The notes beneath the pieces are model-generated. The model ran no database searches. It saw only the letters and a list, made by a program, of their open reading frames with translations, and had not been told where the DNA came from. A DNA stretch of 64,000 nt from CAZDET01 sp964504335 (GTDB lineage: Bacteria; Bacteroidota; Bacteroidia; Chitinophagales; Saprospiraceae): contig CAZDET010000009.1 in NCBI GenBank assembly GCA_964504335.1, forward strand, positions 44,185 through 108,184, given 5' to 3'. Made by a program: the position numbers and the translations under genes. Shown one piece after another: positions 36,824-46,462 of this stretch; positions within the stretch are counted from its first letter, which is position 1; every line of letters starts with the position of its first letter.

Positions 36824-37411
36824 ATGTGTAACATGCTACATCGTATCTACCCTGGCCGTTCAGGTACTTGGAGGGCCATTTCATGGATTATTGGTTTGAT
36901 GGTCGCCCTGCTTTTCGGTAATTGCTCGCAAACAAAGCAGCCCGTTATGGCGGATCAGGAATTTCCAACATTGGAGGCCAAATTACTCTCCGGAGAACGC
37001 GTAACCTTCCCGGATGTCGCGAAAGGGCAAGTAGCCTTTATTTCAATGGTGTTCGAAAAGCGGGGGAAATATATGAAGCCCCAGCTGCAATCGAATGCCT
37101 GGCAGGTATTTTGGCAGGACAGCCTCCAGGATAAAGGCATCCCGTTTTACGAAATTCCAATGATGAGCGGAGGTTTCTGGCTGGCCAGCGGCTGGATTAA
37201 CTCGGGGATGCGGAGTGGCCTCGATGCCGAAATGCAGCGCAAAGTCGCCTGTTTTTACGGAGCGAAATTGAAATACGCCGAAGTCTTAAATATCGAAGAT
37301 ATCACCGAGTGCTATGTGTGTGTGCTCGACGAGTCGGGAAAAATCATTTACTCCAGCACCGGGGAGATTACCGACGAGAAAAAGAGGGCTCTGCTAGCCT
37401 CCATCGATTGA
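36824..37411 (+). CDS. Hypothetical lipoprotein, possible thioredoxin-like fold
   Basis: A 195-aa protein with a basic N-terminus, hydrophobic signal and lipobox (LLFGNCSQ). The mature part begins FPTLEAKLLSGERVTFPDVAKGQVAFISMVF, like the opening of thioredoxin-fold proteins, and continues with WLASGWINSGMR and ECYVCVLDESGKIIYSSTG. This layout recalls ATP10-like assembly proteins, but no CxxC redox pair is visible at the usual place. A second start is ATG 36833. Function is unknown. Confidence 0.62.
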   Translation: MCNMLHRIYPGRSGTWRAISWIIGLMVALLFGNCSQTKQPVMADQEFPTLEAKLLSGERVTFPDVAKGQVAFISMVFEKRGKYMKPQLQSNAWQVFWQDSLQDKGIPFYEIPMMSGGFWLASGWINSGMRSGLDAEMQRKVACFYGAKLKYAEVLNIEDITECYVCVLDESGKIIYSSTGEITDEKKRALLASID

Positions 37412-37421
37412 AAGAGACACA

Positions 37422-38702
37422 TCATCCTTCCAATGTCAAATCAAACCCAATATCGTACCGAAAGTAGACATTGGCGAAGCGCACCCTTGAGGCATTGCGG
37501 TTAGCATGCCGGAGGGCTTCCCGAAAATCGGTTCCGTAGGAGGTGAGGGCGAGCACACGACCGCCGTTGGTCACGATTTTCCCTTCTTCTTCCGTGGTGC
37601 CGGCGTGAAAGACGAGCCCTTGTTCCACTTTTTCGAGGCCGTGGATGACCTTGCCCTTCTCGTAACTGCCGGGATACCCACCGGAAACGAGGATAATGGA
37701 GGCCGTGGCCCGCGGATCGATTTGAATACTAGTGGTTTCGAGGTGGTTTTCGGCCAGGGCCAGTAGCAGTTCCACTAAATCCGTTTGGAGCCGTGGTAAT
37801 ATGGATTGAGTCTCCGGATCGCCCAGGCGGGCGTTGTATTCGATCACGTAGGGTTCGCCCTCCACGGCGATAAGGCCGAAGAAGATGAATCCGCGGTAGT
37901 TCAATTGCCGTTTGCGAATGCCGTGTAGCGTCGGCTCGATGATGCGCGTGGTCACTTTTTCCAGTAAGTCGGCATCTACGAAGGGGGGGGCGGAAATGCT
38001 GCCCATACCCCCGGTATTGGACCCCGTATCTCCGGCCCCGATGCGCTTGTAGTCTTTGGCAATGGGCAGTAGGCGATAGGTGGAACCGTCGGTGAGGACG
38101 AAGACCGAAAACTCAGTACCGTCTAAAAACTGCTCGACGACTACCCGGCTACTGGCCATGCCGAATTTGCCATCGAGTAGCGCCTGAAATTCGGTTTGTG
38201 CCGCTGCGGTATCCCGGAGAATGAGGACGCCCTTGCCGGCCGCGAGGCCATCGGCTTTTAGCACGATCGGTGTGGGATGTTGGGCAATGTATTCCAGGCC
38301 TTCCGCTCGTTGATCGGCGGTAAAGGAGCGATACGTAGCCGTCGGAATGCCAAATTCTTCCATGAAGGCCTTTGCATAAGACTTACTGCCCTCTAGCTGA
38401 GCCGCCTCCTTACTCGGGCCGATAAAATGGACGGAAGCCAACTCCGGGTCTGAGGCAAAAAAATCTTGCAGCCCCCGAACCAACGGTTCCTCCGGCCCAC
38501 AAACGACCATATTAACCGCATTATGGAGCACCGCCTGTTTGACGGCTTCAAAATCGTTCGGATCGATTGCCAGGTTTTCTCCTTCTCCAGCGGTGCCGGC
38601 ATTTCCAGGGGCAATGAATAAGCGCTCACAGAGGGGGCTCTGACGCATTTTCCAAGCCAGCGCATGCTCGCGGCCGCCACTTCCGAGTAAAAGAATGTTC
38701 AT
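37422..38702 (-). CDS. purD: Phosphoribosylamine-glycine ligase
   Basis: A 426-aa ATP-grasp ligase that makes GAR in purine synthesis. It starts MNILLLGSGGREHALAWKM; ATG 38702 is preferred over a TTG 12 bp upstream. Diagnostic blocks are VVCGPEEPLVRGLQDFF, LKADGLAAGKGV, TGSNTGGMGSISAPPF and VIEYNARLGDPETQ. Length is normal. It is a single gene, convergent with the lipoprotein gene and divergent from the S9 peptidase gene. Confidence 0.97.
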   Translation of the reverse strand: MNILLLGSGGREHALAWKMRQSPLCERLFIAPGNAGTAGEGENLAIDPNDFEAVKQAVLHNAVNMVVCGPEEPLVRGLQDFFASDPELASVHFIGPSKEAAQLEGSKSYAKAFMEEFGIPTATYRSFTADQRAEGLEYIAQHPTPIVLKADGLAAGKGVLILRDTAAAQTEFQALLDGKFGMASSRVVVEQFLDGTEFSVFVLTDGSTYRLLPIAKDYKRIGAGDTGSNTGGMGSISAPPFVDADLLEKVTTRIIEPTLHGIRKRQLNYRGFIFFGLIAVEGEPYVIEYNARLGDPETQSILPRLQTDLVELLLALAENHLETTSIQIDPRATASIILVSGGYPGSYEKGKVIHGLEKVEQGLVFHAGTTEEEGKIVTNGGRVLALTSYGTDFREALRHANRNASRVRFANVYFRYDIGFDLTLEG

Positions 38703-38821
38703 CGATTGCTGCAATTAGGTAGTTGCAAAGGTGGTAAATTATACTGATTAGAATGAATTCAATGGCCGCCCAAATACCAGGAATTGCCTTATCTTCCTTG
38801 AAGATCAATACCCACTAAACC

Positions 38822-40729
38822 ATGCTTAGAGCTTACATTCTACCCTTTGCCGTATTACTGTTTTGTACCGCCTGCCAGAGTGATCAATCGGCAGCAACCA
38901 CCGATGAGGACATTCAGCAATACACGATCGAACAATTCATGAATAATGAATCCTTGTTCGGAAGCAGCTTCTCGCCCGACGGCTCCCGTATATTAGTAAC
39001 CAGTGACCGTTCGGGAATTTTCAATGCCTACACCATTCCCGTAACCGGCGGTGATCCGGAGCCGGTTACCAATTCCGATAGCTCTTCCGTATACGGCGTA
39101 TCGTACTTCCCAGACGACGAGCGCATCATCCTGCAGATGGATAACAACGGCGACGAGCTCTTCCAGCTATTCATCCGCAATACCGACGGAACCGTCCAGT
39201 CGCTCACTGGTGTCGAAGGTTCCCGAGCCACCTTCTACGGTTGGGCCCACGATGGCGAATCGTTTTATGTGGGATGGAATCAGCGCGATAACCGATTCAT
39301 GGACGTCTACGAAGTGCCCGTGGCCACACTAGAACCCCAGATGTTATTTGAAATGCAATCCGGTGAAAACTTTGGCGGTATCTCGCCAAACGAACGCTAC
39401 ATGGCGATTGTCGTACCGATCACCACCAGCGATACCGATTTGTTCATCCACGATTTCGAAACCGATTCCCGTACGAAAGTGAATACTATGCAGGGCGGCT
39501 TCTCGCCGACCGATTTCAGCGTGGATAATCAATACTTATATTACACGACCGACGCAGATGGAGAATTCTCCAAACTCTACCGCTACGACATTCAAAACGG
39601 GGAGCGCACCGAGGTGGAATCCGCTGATTGGGACATCACCTATGCCTACTTTTCACACGGGGGCACCTATCGGGTGGCAGGTATCAATGCCGATGGAAAA
39701 ACGGAAATTCGACTATTCAATACGACTACAACCGAGGCCGTTCCTTTCCCCGAATTCGAGGCAGGCGATATCCAGAATATCAATATATCGCGCGATGAGG
39801 CGCAAATGACGTTCTACGTGGGCAGCTCCGCGTCGCCGAGTAATCTATACGTCTACGATTTTTCCAGTGGCGACTATCAGCAATTGAGCAATACCCTCAA
39901 CCCCGAAATTGAGGCAAATGATCTGGTGACGGCCGAAGTGGTTCGCTTCAAATCCTTCGACGACCTCGAAATTCCGGCCATTTACTACAAACCCAAGCAG
40001 GCCTCACCGGATAGCCAGGTAGCTGCTCTGGTTTGGGTGCACGGTGGCCCGGGCGGGCAGTCGCGTCAGAGTTATAACGCCCAGCTTCAGTACTTTGTCA
40101 ACCATGGATACGCCATACTTGCAGTCAACAACCGCGGGAGTAGCGGCTACGGGAAAACATTTTACAAAATGGACGATCAACGCCACGGGGAAGAAGATCT
40201 CCGCGACGTTATTGCCGGAAGGGATTGGTTGGCTCAGCAGTCCTATATCGATTCTACTCAGATTGGTATCCTGGGAGGAAGCTACGGAGGCTATATGGTC
40301 ATGCGGGCTATGACGCACACCCCGGACGCCTTCGAGGTGGGCATCGATATCTTTGGCGTGACGAACTGGCTGCGCACCCTACGCTCCATTCCCCCTTGGT
40401 GGGAAAGCTTCAAGGATGCCCTCTACGAAGAGATGGGCGATCCTAATTCTGCGGATTCCGTTCGCCTGTACAACATCAGTCCGCTTTTCCACGCCGATCA
40501 GGTAAAAAATCCGGTGATGGTCCTTCAGGGGGCGCAAGACCCACGGGTGTTGCAGGTAGAAAGCGATGAAATGGTCGAGGCAATTCGGGAACAAGGCGTG
40601 CCGGTGGAGTATGTCGTTTTCGAAGATGAAGGCCACGGATTCAGGAAAAAGGAAAACCGGATCGAAGCGTACGGGAAAGTGCTGGAATTTCTGGACCGGT
40701 ATTTAAAACAGAAAGAACTCAAAGGCTAG
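38822..40729 (+). CDS. S9-family peptidase (prolyl oligopeptidase/DPP type), lipoprotein
   Basis: A 635-aa envelope serine peptidase with lipobox (LLFCTACQS). An N-terminal beta-propeller (about 40-370, FSPDGSRILVTSDRSGIFNAY...) caps a C-terminal alpha/beta hydrolase. The catalytic Ser487 is in GGSYGGYMVM, Asp in LQGAQDPRVL and His in DEGHGFRKKEN. Cleavage after proline or small residues of oligopeptides is expected from the family, but specificity cannot be read. A strong hairpin follows the stop. Confidence 0.92.
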   Translation: MLRAYILPFAVLLFCTACQSDQSAATTDEDIQQYTIEQFMNNESLFGSSFSPDGSRILVTSDRSGIFNAYTIPVTGGDPEPVTNSDSSSVYGVSYFPDDERIILQMDNNGDELFQLFIRNTDGTVQSLTGVEGSRATFYGWAHDGESFYVGWNQRDNRFMDVYEVPVATLEPQMLFEMQSGENFGGISPNERYMAIVVPITTSDTDLFIHDFETDSRTKVNTMQGGFSPTDFSVDNQYLYYTTDADGEFSKLYRYDIQNGERTEVESADWDITYAYFSHGGTYRVAGINADGKTEIRLFNTTTTEAVPFPEFEAGDIQNINISRDEAQMTFYVGSSASPSNLYVYDFSSGDYQQLSNTLNPEIEANDLVTAEVVRFKSFDDLEIPAIYYKPKQASPDSQVAALVWVHGGPGGQSRQSYNAQLQYFVNHGYAILAVNNRGSSGYGKTFYKMDDQRHGEEDLRDVIAGRDWLAQQSYIDSTQIGILGGSYGGYMVMRAMTHTPDAFEVGIDIFGVTNWLRTLRSIPPWWESFKDALYEEMGDPNSADSVRLYNISPLFHADQVKNPVMVLQGAQDPRVLQVESDEMVEAIREQGVPVEYVVFEDEGHGFRKKENRIEAYGKVLEFLDRYLKQKELKG

Positions 40730-40737
40730 GTGGAGGG

Positions 40738-40788
40738 AGGATACATGACATTAATCATCTACGTATCATGATCCGTGTCATGTATCCT
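40738..40788. repeat. 13-bp inverted repeat downstream of the S9 peptidase
   Basis: AGGATACATGACA (40738-40750) pairs perfectly with TGTCATGTATCCT (40776-40788) across a 25-nt loop. No T-run follows directly. It could be an mRNA 3'-end hairpin or an operator for the adjacent universal stress gene. Confidence 0.7.
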
Positions 40789-40843
40789 TCGCTTGTAAAG
40801 AGGGATTTTTGGAGTGTTCATCTTCGACCACAATACTCCGCTA

Positions 40844-41761
40844 ATGAGACAACTCCGCAAAATTTTAGTCCCAGTCGACTTTTCTCCAAGGTCCGTATCC
40901 TCTTTGCGCTACGCCCTTCGATTGGCGGCACATACTGGTGCCACCGTTGATATCCTGCACTGTCTGGATACCGATTTAGACCTACCGGGCATGCTGGCTT
41001 ACCGCAATTGTTCGCCCGGCCATATTGCGTCTGAGATCAACAAAAGGCTCCGGATTATTGTAGACCGTCAGCTGAATCATTTCGAAACGCAGCCAACGAT
41101 TGGAGAAGTCATCGTTCGCATTGGTACCGTCCGCCAGCTGATTCGTCAGACTGCGGAGGAGCTGGAGAGTGATTTACTTGTTATTGGTAGTGGCGAAGCC
41201 ACGGAGGGCCACCACATTTGGGAGAGCACGGCCACTGCGGCTATCGATTACGCCTTATGCCCGGTCCTGGTAGTGCCGGAGGTTGCTCATTACAAGGGTT
41301 GGAAGCACCTGTGCTACGCCGGATCGGCCGATCAGATCGATTTGGAGGAGATCGAACAACTGGTCGAACAGTTTTCGCTTGCCCAACCAACCGTACAGTG
41401 TGTACATATTCGGACGAAAGACGCAGCCAGCCAAACAAACGATTTCTCCGCATTGAAGGACGAGTACCTCCAGGGGCAGTACGACTTCAACATGACCTTC
41501 CACGAGCAACCCGATACGACGGTAGAATCGGGCCTGATCCGGCTTAGCAAAGGATTGGAGGCTGATTGTATCGTGATGCCCCGGCCCCGTCGACACGGCC
41601 TTGCGAGCCTCCTGCGGCACAGTTATGCCCGCGAAGTGGCCCGCCAAAGCCCCACTCCACTTCTGGTACTACCAAAAGAGGAGGAAGTACCCGCTCGGAA
41701 ACGGGCAAGAAAAGCTAAAACGGCACAACCTACCCCAAACCGCACCGCTGACGCGGTGTAG
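40844..41761 (+). CDS. Universal stress protein, two UspA domains
   Basis: A 305-aa cytoplasmic protein with two UspA-like halves. The first begins RKILVPVDFSPRSVSSLRYALRLAAHTGATVDILHCL. The second is more diverged and ends LRHSYAREVARQSPTPLLVLP. The ATP-binding G-2x-G-9x-G(S/T) pattern is not well kept in either half (IGSGEATEGHHIWESTATAA). A Lys/Arg-rich tail follows. It converges with a second Usp gene across a shared hairpin. ATG 40844 is chosen over GTG 40814. Confidence 0.85.
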   Translation: MRQLRKILVPVDFSPRSVSSLRYALRLAAHTGATVDILHCLDTDLDLPGMLAYRNCSPGHIASEINKRLRIIVDRQLNHFETQPTIGEVIVRIGTVRQLIRQTAEELESDLLVIGSGEATEGHHIWESTATAAIDYALCPVLVVPEVAHYKGWKHLCYAGSADQIDLEEIEQLVEQFSLAQPTVQCVHIRTKDAASQTNDFSALKDEYLQGQYDFNMTFHEQPDTTVESGLIRLSKGLEADCIVMPRPRRHGLASLLRHSYAREVARQSPTPLLVLPKEEEVPARKRARKAKTAQPTPNRTADAV

Positions 41762-41808
41762 GGAGGGAGATCGCCTTTATCAGAATTTCCACTGTCAATC
41801 CACTTGTA

Positions 41809-41838
41809 AGAAGCCGCGGCGTCCATGCCGTGGCTTCT
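41809..41838. terminator. Bidirectional terminator-like hairpin between two usp genes
   Basis: AGAAGCCGCGGC pairs with GCCGTGGCTTCT (one G-T) across a GTCCAT loop. It lies exactly between the stops of the two convergent universal stress genes. T-runs are weak on both sides. Confidence 0.6.
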
Positions 41839-42754
41839 ACCGCTTAATCAATACCGGGATTTCCTCGGTCAGGTCAACTACGCGTTCAGCTACGCTGCCC
41901 AGGAGTAATCGCTCCAGGCCGGAATGTCCCTTGGCGCCTAAAATAATTAAGCTGGCGGATACGCGCTTGGCCCAATCCATCACCTGCCAGCCAATGGTGT
42001 GATTGCCCTTGGGAAGCGCCGTAAACTCGATATGCGTCCAGTGGGTAGGCCATTCGCGTTTAACGATTTTGTCAAATGCCTCCCGGCGGTCGTCCTGGAG
42101 CATTTGGGTCATTTGTGCCTCCGTGCGCTGAATGCGGTACCAATTGACCGGTGGTACCTCAAACACGTGAAGAGCATGGATTTCCAGGGAATCGGGATGT
42201 AAATCCCGTAGGGTTAATGCCTGGTCCATAGCCTGGATAGAGAGCGTGGAGAAATCGAAGGGTACTACAATCCGTTGTATTTTCGCCTTTGCCTGGTCCG
42301 GGACGATGAGGACATCGGACGCAGCTTCCCGAGCTACCTGTTTCGCGGAAATGCCGTGCACGTTAGCTTGGGTGGACTTCCCAATAACCGTCAAATCAGC
42401 ATTGAATTCCTCGATGTGATTGCGAAGCGTGGCGAGTGGATCGCCGAATCGCACCTCGATATCCCATTCGGGTAATCGATTTAGGTCAATGTGTTGGGCG
42501 ATGAGCTCCGCCATTTGGAGGGCTACTCCCTTCACGCGCGATTCCTTGTCGACCAATCCCATATCGCTTAGTTGGTACAAGGAGGAATACAGGGTGATGT
42601 CCTGTAGGTAATGCACAAACCGGGCGCGCTGGATGGGCGCGTGCCGCCGCAGGGAGTTGAGAAATTTGATGGTTGCGTGATCGGACTCGTCCATGTCCAT
42701 GGCCAGCGCAATCAGCGCTGACTGGAAATGTGTAGAAGTTTGTTTTTGCTGCAC
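41837..42754 (-). CDS. Universal stress protein, two UspA domains
   Basis: A 305-aa tandem UspA protein. The N-terminal half is degenerate (LIALAMDMDESDHATIKFLNSLRRHA). The C-terminal half keeps the nucleotide site ILGAKGHSGLERLLLGSVAERVV, which fits G-2x-G-9x-G-S and predicts ATP binding. I take GTG at 42754 as the start; the frame stays open to 42844, but the extra residues do not look like a Usp N-terminus. The convergent partner gene encodes a paralogue of the same length. Confidence 0.85.
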   Translation of the reverse strand: MQQKQTSTHFQSALIALAMDMDESDHATIKFLNSLRRHAPIQRARFVHYLQDITLYSSLYQLSDMGLVDKESRVKGVALQMAELIAQHIDLNRLPEWDIEVRFGDPLATLRNHIEEFNADLTVIGKSTQANVHGISAKQVAREAASDVLIVPDQAKAKIQRIVVPFDFSTLSIQAMDQALTLRDLHPDSLEIHALHVFEVPPVNWYRIQRTEAQMTQMLQDDRREAFDKIVKREWPTHWTHIEFTALPKGNHTIGWQVMDWAKRVSASLIILGAKGHSGLERLLLGSVAERVVDLTEEIPVLIKR

Positions 42755-42856
42755 TCTGGATGGATTGATGTTCAAAAAACACTTTGCGTCAAGTATATTC
42801 CTATTAATCAATTTCGGCCTTTTTGCAATAGGAAACGATAGCAACTTGGTGTGGAT

Positions 42857-44038
42857 TTATTCTGGACAATCACAGATAAGGTTATCTGCATAATGCTGTT
42901 CCTCCAGGCGATAGCCTTTTTCGTATGGGTAGCCGCCCCCAATCCCTAAATTTTCGGACGTGATGGTGTACAGGCAACTGAAGGAAATGCTTTTTCCTTC
43001 TTGCAAATCATTTGGATTACAATACGGATTGGCGGTAGCGGAGCAAGCGGTGGTGGTTAAATCGCCTAGTACATTTTCGAGGATGAAGCGAAGGTCGATT
43101 TCGTTTGCGGCAATGAGGGCGGTGTCCAGGTCGGAGGCGTACCGTCCGCAGGGTTCGCCTTTGCGCACGATGGAGTCGGGGTAGATTTCAAATTTATCGG
43201 TAAAAAATGAGTGAATGACTGCGACGCGTTTAAAATCCGGATCTTCTGCGAAGTCGAGCTGTTCAAACTCGGGAGTAAAGGCCTTGGTGGTCATGTCGAA
43301 GTACTTCGGCGAAAGTGGACGCATTTTGGTGTCCAACCAGATTTCATTGATCAGGTATTCGTAGGCCGTCAGTACTCGCCCTTTTCCTATCCCTACCGTA
43401 TCGTAGCGGGAGCATTTCATCCGCACGTCCGCACTTTTAGCAAGGTAGAACAAGCCCGGCCGACGCGAGCCGGGGAGCGGGAGCTTGTACTGCTTGTCCA
43501 ACGACCAGGTGCCTTCGTAGGCGTTGCAGGGGCAAAACTCCTGTACCTCCGAAATATCGAGGTAAGGAGACTGGAAGTTGGCATTGAACTCCTGGTCGAA
43601 ATAGATTGCCAGAGGATGCCCCTTGGGTACAATAGGCGACTCCCCGCTGCGATTGGCTGGCCGCAAGAGGAGATAGCCGGCACTGGCGAGCCCCAGCAGC
43701 AGCAGCAGCAAGCCACCAAACAGCGCATACCGTCGGTTGGCATGCGACTGCAGGCGTTCCAGTTGGGCTTCGAGGCGGGCCTTACTCTCCGTTACCACCT
43801 GCAGTTCCCGTTGGATTGATTCATTGAGAATCAGTCGGTTGATATTCTCGATGGAACGCACGTACATCCCTTCTGTAGCGGTACCGGAAATCAATTTGGA
43901 AAATTGGCTGGCACTGATACTCAAGTCTTTAGAGATGGTACCGAAGGGGGTGGTACCAAAGCGGGAAGTCGATTTGTCCCAGGGGCCATACTTGGCCTCC
44001 AGGCGGGTGATAAATTGTGCTCTCAGTGATTGTTCCAT
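42857..44038 (-). CDS. HTH-coiled coil-membrane-ectodomain protein, unknown function
   Basis: A 393-aa protein with an unusual plan. The N-terminus has a helix-turn-helix-like stretch (FGTISKDLSISASQFSKLISGTATEGMYV), then a coiled coil (about 75-98), one membrane helix (YALFGGLLLLLLGLASAGYLLL) and an extracytoplasmic domain of about 260 residues with many Cys, including CPC and CDC. This is the layout of a ToxR-like one-component sensor, but the HTH is not of the ToxR winged type and could be an XRE-like fold. No downstream target is evident. It is divergent from the SGNH hydrolase gene. Confidence 0.68.
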   Translation of the reverse strand: MEQSLRAQFITRLEAKYGPWDKSTSRFGTTPFGTISKDLSISASQFSKLISGTATEGMYVRSIENINRLILNESIQRELQVVTESKARLEAQLERLQSHANRRYALFGGLLLLLLGLASAGYLLLRPANRSGESPIVPKGHPLAIYFDQEFNANFQSPYLDISEVQEFCPCNAYEGTWSLDKQYKLPLPGSRRPGLFYLAKSADVRMKCSRYDTVGIGKGRVLTAYEYLINEIWLDTKMRPLSPKYFDMTTKAFTPEFEQLDFAEDPDFKRVAVIHSFFTDKFEIYPDSIVRKGEPCGRYASDLDTALIAANEIDLRFILENVLGDLTTTACSATANPYCNPNDLQEGKSISFSCLYTITSENLGIGGGYPYEKGYRLEEQHYADNLICDCPE

Positions 44039-44185
44039 ACAACCAGCGACGTGTAAAAAAGTGTAAATCGATATAAAATTCTGTAAAAATAAATAATTTT
44101 AAAATTTTATTCTTAGATCGGGTTCTAGTCTTGTACATTAGGGTGTGCAATGATTACCGATGAAAGATAGAGAACCCCTATAAAT

Positions 44186-44935
44186 ATGGCCAAGCTCTAC
44201 TGCATACTACTCCTTTTTTTTCTACCAGTGTTGGTATGGAGCCAGGAAGAGGCTGCCGAAAGCGTACTATTTATCGGAAATAGTTACACTTATTTCTGGA
44301 ATCTGCCTCAACAAGTCGCCGCCATGGCGGCAAGCCGGAACGTACCGCTGCACACCCGCCAATCGACGAGTGGCGGGACCAATTTGGGCCAGCATTGGCG
44401 CGGGGAGCGGGAGCTGACCTCCGTAGAATTGGTGCGAACCGACACGTTTGATGTCATAATCCTTCAGGATCACAGCCGAAGGGCCTTCGATGCGCCGGAC
44501 AGCTTACTGTATTATTGTCAACGCTTCGCCGGTGCCATGGATCGGTCATCTGCCCGCCTCTACCTGTATATGACCTGGGCCCGCGAATGGGACCCCTACA
44601 TGCAACCGACGATCACAAAGGTATACACCGAAGCGGCAAAAGCACTGGATGCTACCCTGGTGCCGGTAGGGCCGGCCTGGATGCGGGCGCGGGAGCTTAG
44701 GCCCGGGTTGCCACTCTACGATCCGGATCAGAGTCATCCTTCTCCAATGGGCACCTACCTGACTGCTTGCGTCTTTTATGGCGTCCTGACCGGGCAATCG
44801 CCCGTCGGTTTGCCGCATCGACTCCTCTCGGAAGATGCGGATGGCGAAAAGCTTTATCTAAACATTCAGTCGGAAGAGGATGCGCTTTTCTGCCAGAAGG
44901 TGGCCGCCGATATTCTCGGACTAGCTACCAAATAA
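44186..44935 (+). CDS. SGNH/GDSL-type esterase, secreted
   Basis: A 249-aa secreted hydrolase with signal peptide (LLFFLPVLVWSQ). Block I is LFIGNSYTYFWNLPQQV with the Ser nucleophile, and the Asp-His pair is in DPDQSHPSPMGTYL. The Gly and Asn oxyanion residues are plausible in TSGGTN and LQDHS. The layout resembles DUF4886-type SGNH proteins. It lies 14 bp before the SLC13 gene and starts a run of five same-strand genes, so it probably removes ester groups from a substrate taken up by the SusCD pair (inference). Confidence 0.82.
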   Translation: MAKLYCILLLFFLPVLVWSQEEAAESVLFIGNSYTYFWNLPQQVAAMAASRNVPLHTRQSTSGGTNLGQHWRGERELTSVELVRTDTFDVIILQDHSRRAFDAPDSLLYYCQRFAGAMDRSSARLYLYMTWAREWDPYMQPTITKVYTEAAKALDATLVPVGPAWMRARELRPGLPLYDPDQSHPSPMGTYLTACVFYGVLTGQSPVGLPHRLLSEDADGEKLYLNIQSEEDALFCQKVAADILGLATK

Positions 44936-44949
44936 ATACAATTTCCCAC

Positions 44950-46443
44950 GTGAAAGGAACCGATAACTTGATCAATGCGCGGTCGATTGGACTGGTTTCC
45001 GGGCCAGTGGCTTTCCTGCTGACCTGGCAATTCGTGCAGTTGGAAGGGCTGAGTGCGCAGGGGCACGCTGTGCTGGCTACTACGCTATGGGTCGCGATTT
45101 GGTGGATTACGGAAGCGGCTCCCCTGGCTATTACCTCCCTGTTGCCCATTGTTTTGTTTCCGCTCACCGGAGGCCTGGGGCTCAGCGAAACAACTGCTTC
45201 CTTCGGCCACCGCTACATCTTCCTGTACATCGGCGGATTTATCATCGCAATCGCTATCGAGCGCTGGAACTTGCACCGGCGAATCGCACTGACCATTATT
45301 CGCTACATCGGTACGAATATGAAGCGCATCGTGCTTGGGTTCATGATCGCCACGGCTTTCCTGTCTATGTGGATCTCGAATACGGCGACTTCAGTTATGA
45401 TGATCCCGATTGGGATGGCAATAGTTTCGCAATTGCGGGATAATCCCGAAACCATTGAAAACGAAACGCGCATTTTCGGCAAGATGCTCATGCTGGCGAT
45501 TGCCTACAGCGCCTCCATTGGCGGATTGGCTACACTGATCGGGACGCCGCCGAATCTTGTGCTTGCAGGGATTCTACAAGAACTCTACGGTGTGGAAATC
45601 ACCTTCGCTCAGTGGATCATGCTCGGCCTTCCGGTATCCATCAGTCTGTTGTTTATCTGCTGGAAATACCTGACGAATGTTGCCTTTAAGCTGGAGATGA
45701 ATGCCTTTCCCGGTGGGGAAGCGGCTATCCGGAAACAGCTCCACGACATGGGCAAAATCAGCTACGAAGAACGAATGGTACTCGCCGTATTCGCCGCCAC
45801 GGCGCTGGCGTGGATCAGCCGGTCTTTTCTCCTGCAGCGGTTTATTCCTGCCATCGACGATACGATTATTGCGCTCATTGGGGGAATTATCCTGTTTCTG
45901 ATACCTGCCTCAAAAGAAAAACGCCGGCCGATCATCACCTGGGAAGAGGCCGTGCGTCTGCCTTGGGGAATCCTGTTGCTCTTCGGCGGAGGGTTGGCAC
46001 TCGCTCAGGGCTTCAAGGAGAGCGGCCTCGCTGCGTACATCGGCAGCCAAATGTCCTTGCTCGAAGGGGTGACCCTCGTCCTGTTATTGCTGATCCTCAT
46101 TGCGGCCGTTAACTTCCTGACGGAGATCACCTCCAATCTCGCCACCACCGCTATGATGTTGCCCATCCTGGCGCCGCTGGCGTTGGTCATTAACGTCCAC
46201 CCTTACATGCTCATGATCGGAGCTACCGTGGCGGCCTCCTGTGCCTTTATGCTTCCGGTGGCAACTCCACCCAATGCCGTGGTATTCGGCTCCGGCTATT
46301 TGAAAATTTACGACATGGTCCGGGCCGGTATCTGGATGAATATCATATCCATACTCCTACTAACCCTGATCGTCTACTTTCTTTTACCGCAAATATGGCA
46401 ATTTGATCCCTTCCAATTTCCAAAGGACTGGGCCTCTAACTAA
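44950..46443 (+). CDS. SLC13/DASS-family sodium-coupled anion transporter
   Basis: A 497-aa inner-membrane carrier with about 11 helices. The two hallmark SNT-type motifs are WISNTATSVMMIPIGMA and NFLTEITSNLATTAMMLPIL, which bind sodium and substrate in VcINDY-like dicarboxylate and sulfate transporters. It starts with GTG at 44950, 14 bp after the hydrolase stop; the frame is open far upstream, but that part overlaps the hydrolase. The substrate may be a C4-dicarboxylate or sulfate. Confidence 0.9.
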   Translation: MKGTDNLINARSIGLVSGPVAFLLTWQFVQLEGLSAQGHAVLATTLWVAIWWITEAAPLAITSLLPIVLFPLTGGLGLSETTASFGHRYIFLYIGGFIIAIAIERWNLHRRIALTIIRYIGTNMKRIVLGFMIATAFLSMWISNTATSVMMIPIGMAIVSQLRDNPETIENETRIFGKMLMLAIAYSASIGGLATLIGTPPNLVLAGILQELYGVEITFAQWIMLGLPVSISLLFICWKYLTNVAFKLEMNAFPGGEAAIRKQLHDMGKISYEERMVLAVFAATALAWISRSFLLQRFIPAIDDTIIALIGGIILFLIPASKEKRRPIITWEEAVRLPWGILLLFGGGLALAQGFKESGLAAYIGSQMSLLEGVTLVLLLLILIAAVNFLTEITSNLATTAMMLPILAPLALVINVHPYMLMIGATVAASCAFMLPVATPPNAVVFGSGYLKIYDMVRAGIWMNIISILLLTLIVYFLLPQIWQFDPFQFPKDWASN

Positions 46444-46462
46444 CTACAAAACACTCACATTT

